From the NCBI RefSeq assembly GCF_901709675.1, contig NC_051089.1:8059476-8123475 (forward strand): DNA of 64,000 bases, in the 5' to 3' direction. The notes beneath the pieces are model-generated. The model saw only the letters and a list, made by a program, of their open reading frames with translations, ran no database searches and was not told where the DNA came from. The stretch's first letter is position 1, and each line of letters opens with the position of its first letter. The DNA comes from Syngnathus acus (taxonomy: Eukaryota; Chordata; Actinopteri; Syngnathiformes; Syngnathidae). Positions 1-64,000 of the stretch are shown here, piece after piece. Position numbers and translations under genes: made by a program.

Positions 1-61631
<61,631 letters not shown>

Positions 61632-64000
61632 GTAAAATTTTATCTTCACATTTCTGTCTTTGTTTTATGATGGTCCGAACATTTTTTAACCAAGACTGGT
61701 ACCGTAATTTTCGGACTATAAGTCGCACCGGAGTATAAGTCGCACCAGCCATAAAATGCCCAAAAAAGTGAAAAAAACCCATATATATGTATATAAATCG
61801 CTCCTGAGTATAAGTCGCCCCCCCACCCAAACTATGGAAAAAAAACGCGACTTATAGTCCGAAAATTACGGTATGTACAGATGAAAATAATTGTAAAAGT
61901 GCAGGTAAAAGCAAATTGTGCAGTGGGCCATCAGAACTCTGAGACAATCTGTTGAGGCCATGAGGCCATTTAATTTTTTTCCCTTCTGTCATGGCATTAT
62001 TTCCCCCATGTTTAATTATGGAAACAGAATCAATCCATTCAAGGGGCTGACTTTCAAGTTTTCAAGCAATTGTAAGGATTTTAATCACTAGTACTATTTC
62101 CAAACGTTCATCCCAAACCAGATCACCATTACGTGTATCAATTCTTTGTCGTTGAACTGTGAGAAAAAATCCAAGGTGCATCCCACCACCCAAATGTGTG
62201 CATTTGATCTTCTACATTAGCCCGACGATACTCGTTTTTTTTTTTACTTGGCATCAATATTAAAACGTCAACACAGAGGTGTTGTATCTGCAGACTGGCT
62301 AATATTTAAAGCTGCCAACTATATTCATTTCAGCCTCACATCATGAGGCTTTTTTTTCGCAGCAGAAAGTGCTTGATGTTCCGTGTCAGCCCATGAGTTG
62401 TTTACCTCCACAGATTGTGACTCATCTTGGTTTTACAGAAGCTGCTTGACTGGTGGTGATTTAAGAGCTATTGTCAAAGTGAGGCTGATTATTACTTCAT
62501 CATTGGACTGCAGACTAGATCTTCTCTGTCAAGTTATATAAAAATCCTTCTTCATTTTTTTGTCTATCTCACTCCATTTATCTGTAATTAAAAACGATTA
62601 TCTCCCCCTCTGTTGTCTGCCTTGCCAGGCCACCTCACACCTCTGTACTTTTCGTCATTAATTCACTACCTTTCATCTGCCATCACTCTAATTAAAATGC
62701 AACCTTAATCATCTCCTTGTTTCATTTGCTTCTACCACTCCTTCCTCATCGCTCTCTCTCTCTCTCTCTTTGCTTTTTTTCTTCCAAACTTTGCTGGGTA
62801 ATCACAAGAAAGCAAACGACCTGGGCCAGCACTGTCATTTAGAACTCAGTTTTTGAGTTCCTGTTTGTACTCCATCAATGTTGCTTCTTATCTTACCCTC
62901 ATTAGCCCCTTCTTCTTCCATGAAAACAGAAATGTATGAGAGGGAATGTCGTAAAGGGTCTCCTTTTGTCTGTCACATCCAATCAGATCAACAAATAGAG
63001 TGGAGACTTCATAGTGTTCACTTGACAGCAGCCAGTAAGTCGATCCAAAGAAGGGTAAAACATTTTCCATCAAGAAATTGCTGTTATTGTTGTTTTTCTT
63101 TTGTTCAAGATATGTAGTCCAGTTCTTACAGAAATTTAGGAGACAGTTTCACCTTCATCCCTACCAGTAATGCATAGAAAAATGAGAACTGTGCTATTCT
63201 TTTTTGTTTTCGAATAAACACATGCTGTTAAATGTAAAGTGGAATAAGTTTCCAAATATAATTGTTGTTATCATCATAGCTATTCAATTATTCAAACGTT
63301 ATCATCATAGCTATTCAAATATACTTTGGATTAATAAATGGTCTGTCCTGAACAGTTCTAATATAAATCAGGGCTTGCATTCATTGATGGCGAGTATTTC
63401 TTGTCAGTGTTTTATAGTTGCTCTTCATGCATTTTACAAGGACTCTTAAATGAAATGGGTGGGAGAAAGAAGCTTCGCAGTCATCCATGCAGTTCTTCAG
63501 TTACGCCTTGCCAGTCTGTTGTAGGTTTGACTAAATAAAAAATCGGTCATGTGATCAAACTTGTATACAGTACCTGAAAGCGAAACCCGAGGGAAAGTAT
63601 CTTAACAGAAAAGAACTAGTAGAAGTAAAATTGCTTGAGTTAAAGTCTTAAAGCATCTGACATATTTGTAATTAAGTAACGTTCTGATATTACAAGGTAT
63701 TAGAAAGAAAAGTGATGAATGGTGGTGGCAATTGTTTTTGTTGATTTTAATTTCATTCTTATTCATTTAGGTTACTTTAGGAGTGTGCAGTAAAGTGAGT
63801 AAAGTTAGCCCTGTCATTGCGCAACAATGGTTGGTGTCTGCTGGTCTCAATCCAGAAAGAATGAAAAAGAAAAACAGACACTCTCCTGGTGTGCTCATAA
63901 ACTGTGACGCGTTCCTGATTACCTGCATCCTCATTTTCATGACCTTCCCCTGCCAGTATTCCTTATTTGTCAGTACAGGCACGAGTATTCCACTGCTTTG
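61632..64000 (+). other. intron (downstream part)
   Basis: It starts with the MITE at 61700-61873 and has a (TC)n run at 62755-62770. I looked for the next Sushi exon (Cys-DPG start) and did not find it. Confidence 0.75.
61700..61873 (+). mobile_element. palindromic MITE, copy 3 (family 1)
   Basis: Almost base-for-base identical to 11769-11941 and in the same orientation, with perfect ends (TACCGTAATTTTCGG / CCGAAAATTACGGTA). It starts 68 nt after the donor of the last csmd1 exon in the window. Confidence 0.93.

Noticed and set aside
61632-64000. Next csmd1 exon (Sushi9)
   Set aside because: Searched by eye for Cys-DPG and four-Cys patterns; none found.

Overview
This is vertebrate nuclear DNA, almost certainly from a teleost fish. 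It carries internal exons of one large plus-strand gene, separated by AT-rich introns with microsatellites and teleost-type mobile elements (tRNA-derived SINEs, Tc1 and hAT relics, palindromic MITEs, a LINE relic). No prokaryotic genes, operons or CRISPR arrays are present.

The gene is a CSMD-family gene (CUB and Sushi multiple domains), best matching CSMD1 as I remember its vertebrate sequence. I placed 26 consecutive internal exons from 5032 to 61631 by reading frame, domain pattern, GT/AG borders and codon phase. Joined, they give 3857 nt, about 1285 codons, with no frameshift or stop. They encode the end of CUB2, a linker, then Sushi2, CUB3, Sushi3, CUB4, Sushi4, CUB5, Sushi5, CUB6, Sushi6, CUB7, Sushi7, CUB8, Sushi8 and CUB9. 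The first exons (signal peptide, CUB1, Sushi1, start of CUB2) lie to the left. The remaining CUB/Sushi pairs, the Sushi array, membrane segment and cytoplasmic tail lie to the right. The product is expected to be a large type I membrane protein, mainly neural, linked to complement regulation.

Layout: 1-5031 is intron with a 173-codon unassigned ORF. 5032-17536 holds exons 1-5 with large introns carrying a Tc1 relic, SINEs and two MITE types. 17537-27617 is the largest intron (10 kb), with a SINE 13-18 nt after the splice donor, an unassigned retrocopy-like pseudogene and a near-perfect 77/85-nt inverted repeat. 27618-38902 is exon-dense (exons 6-15). 42437-54905 holds exons 16-24, with a decayed Tc1 element in one intron. 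54906-57807 carries a decayed minus-strand LINE and, right before exon 25, one or two decayed copies of that exon. 57808-61631 holds exons 25-26, and the rest is intron.

Most notable: the exon-25 relics with a preserved splice acceptor; SINEs very close to splice sites; strict phase-1 introns at every domain boundary; CUB7 lacking calcium-site acids; the long inverted repeat; and three near-identical MITE copies. All names rest on reading and memory of families. No database search was run.
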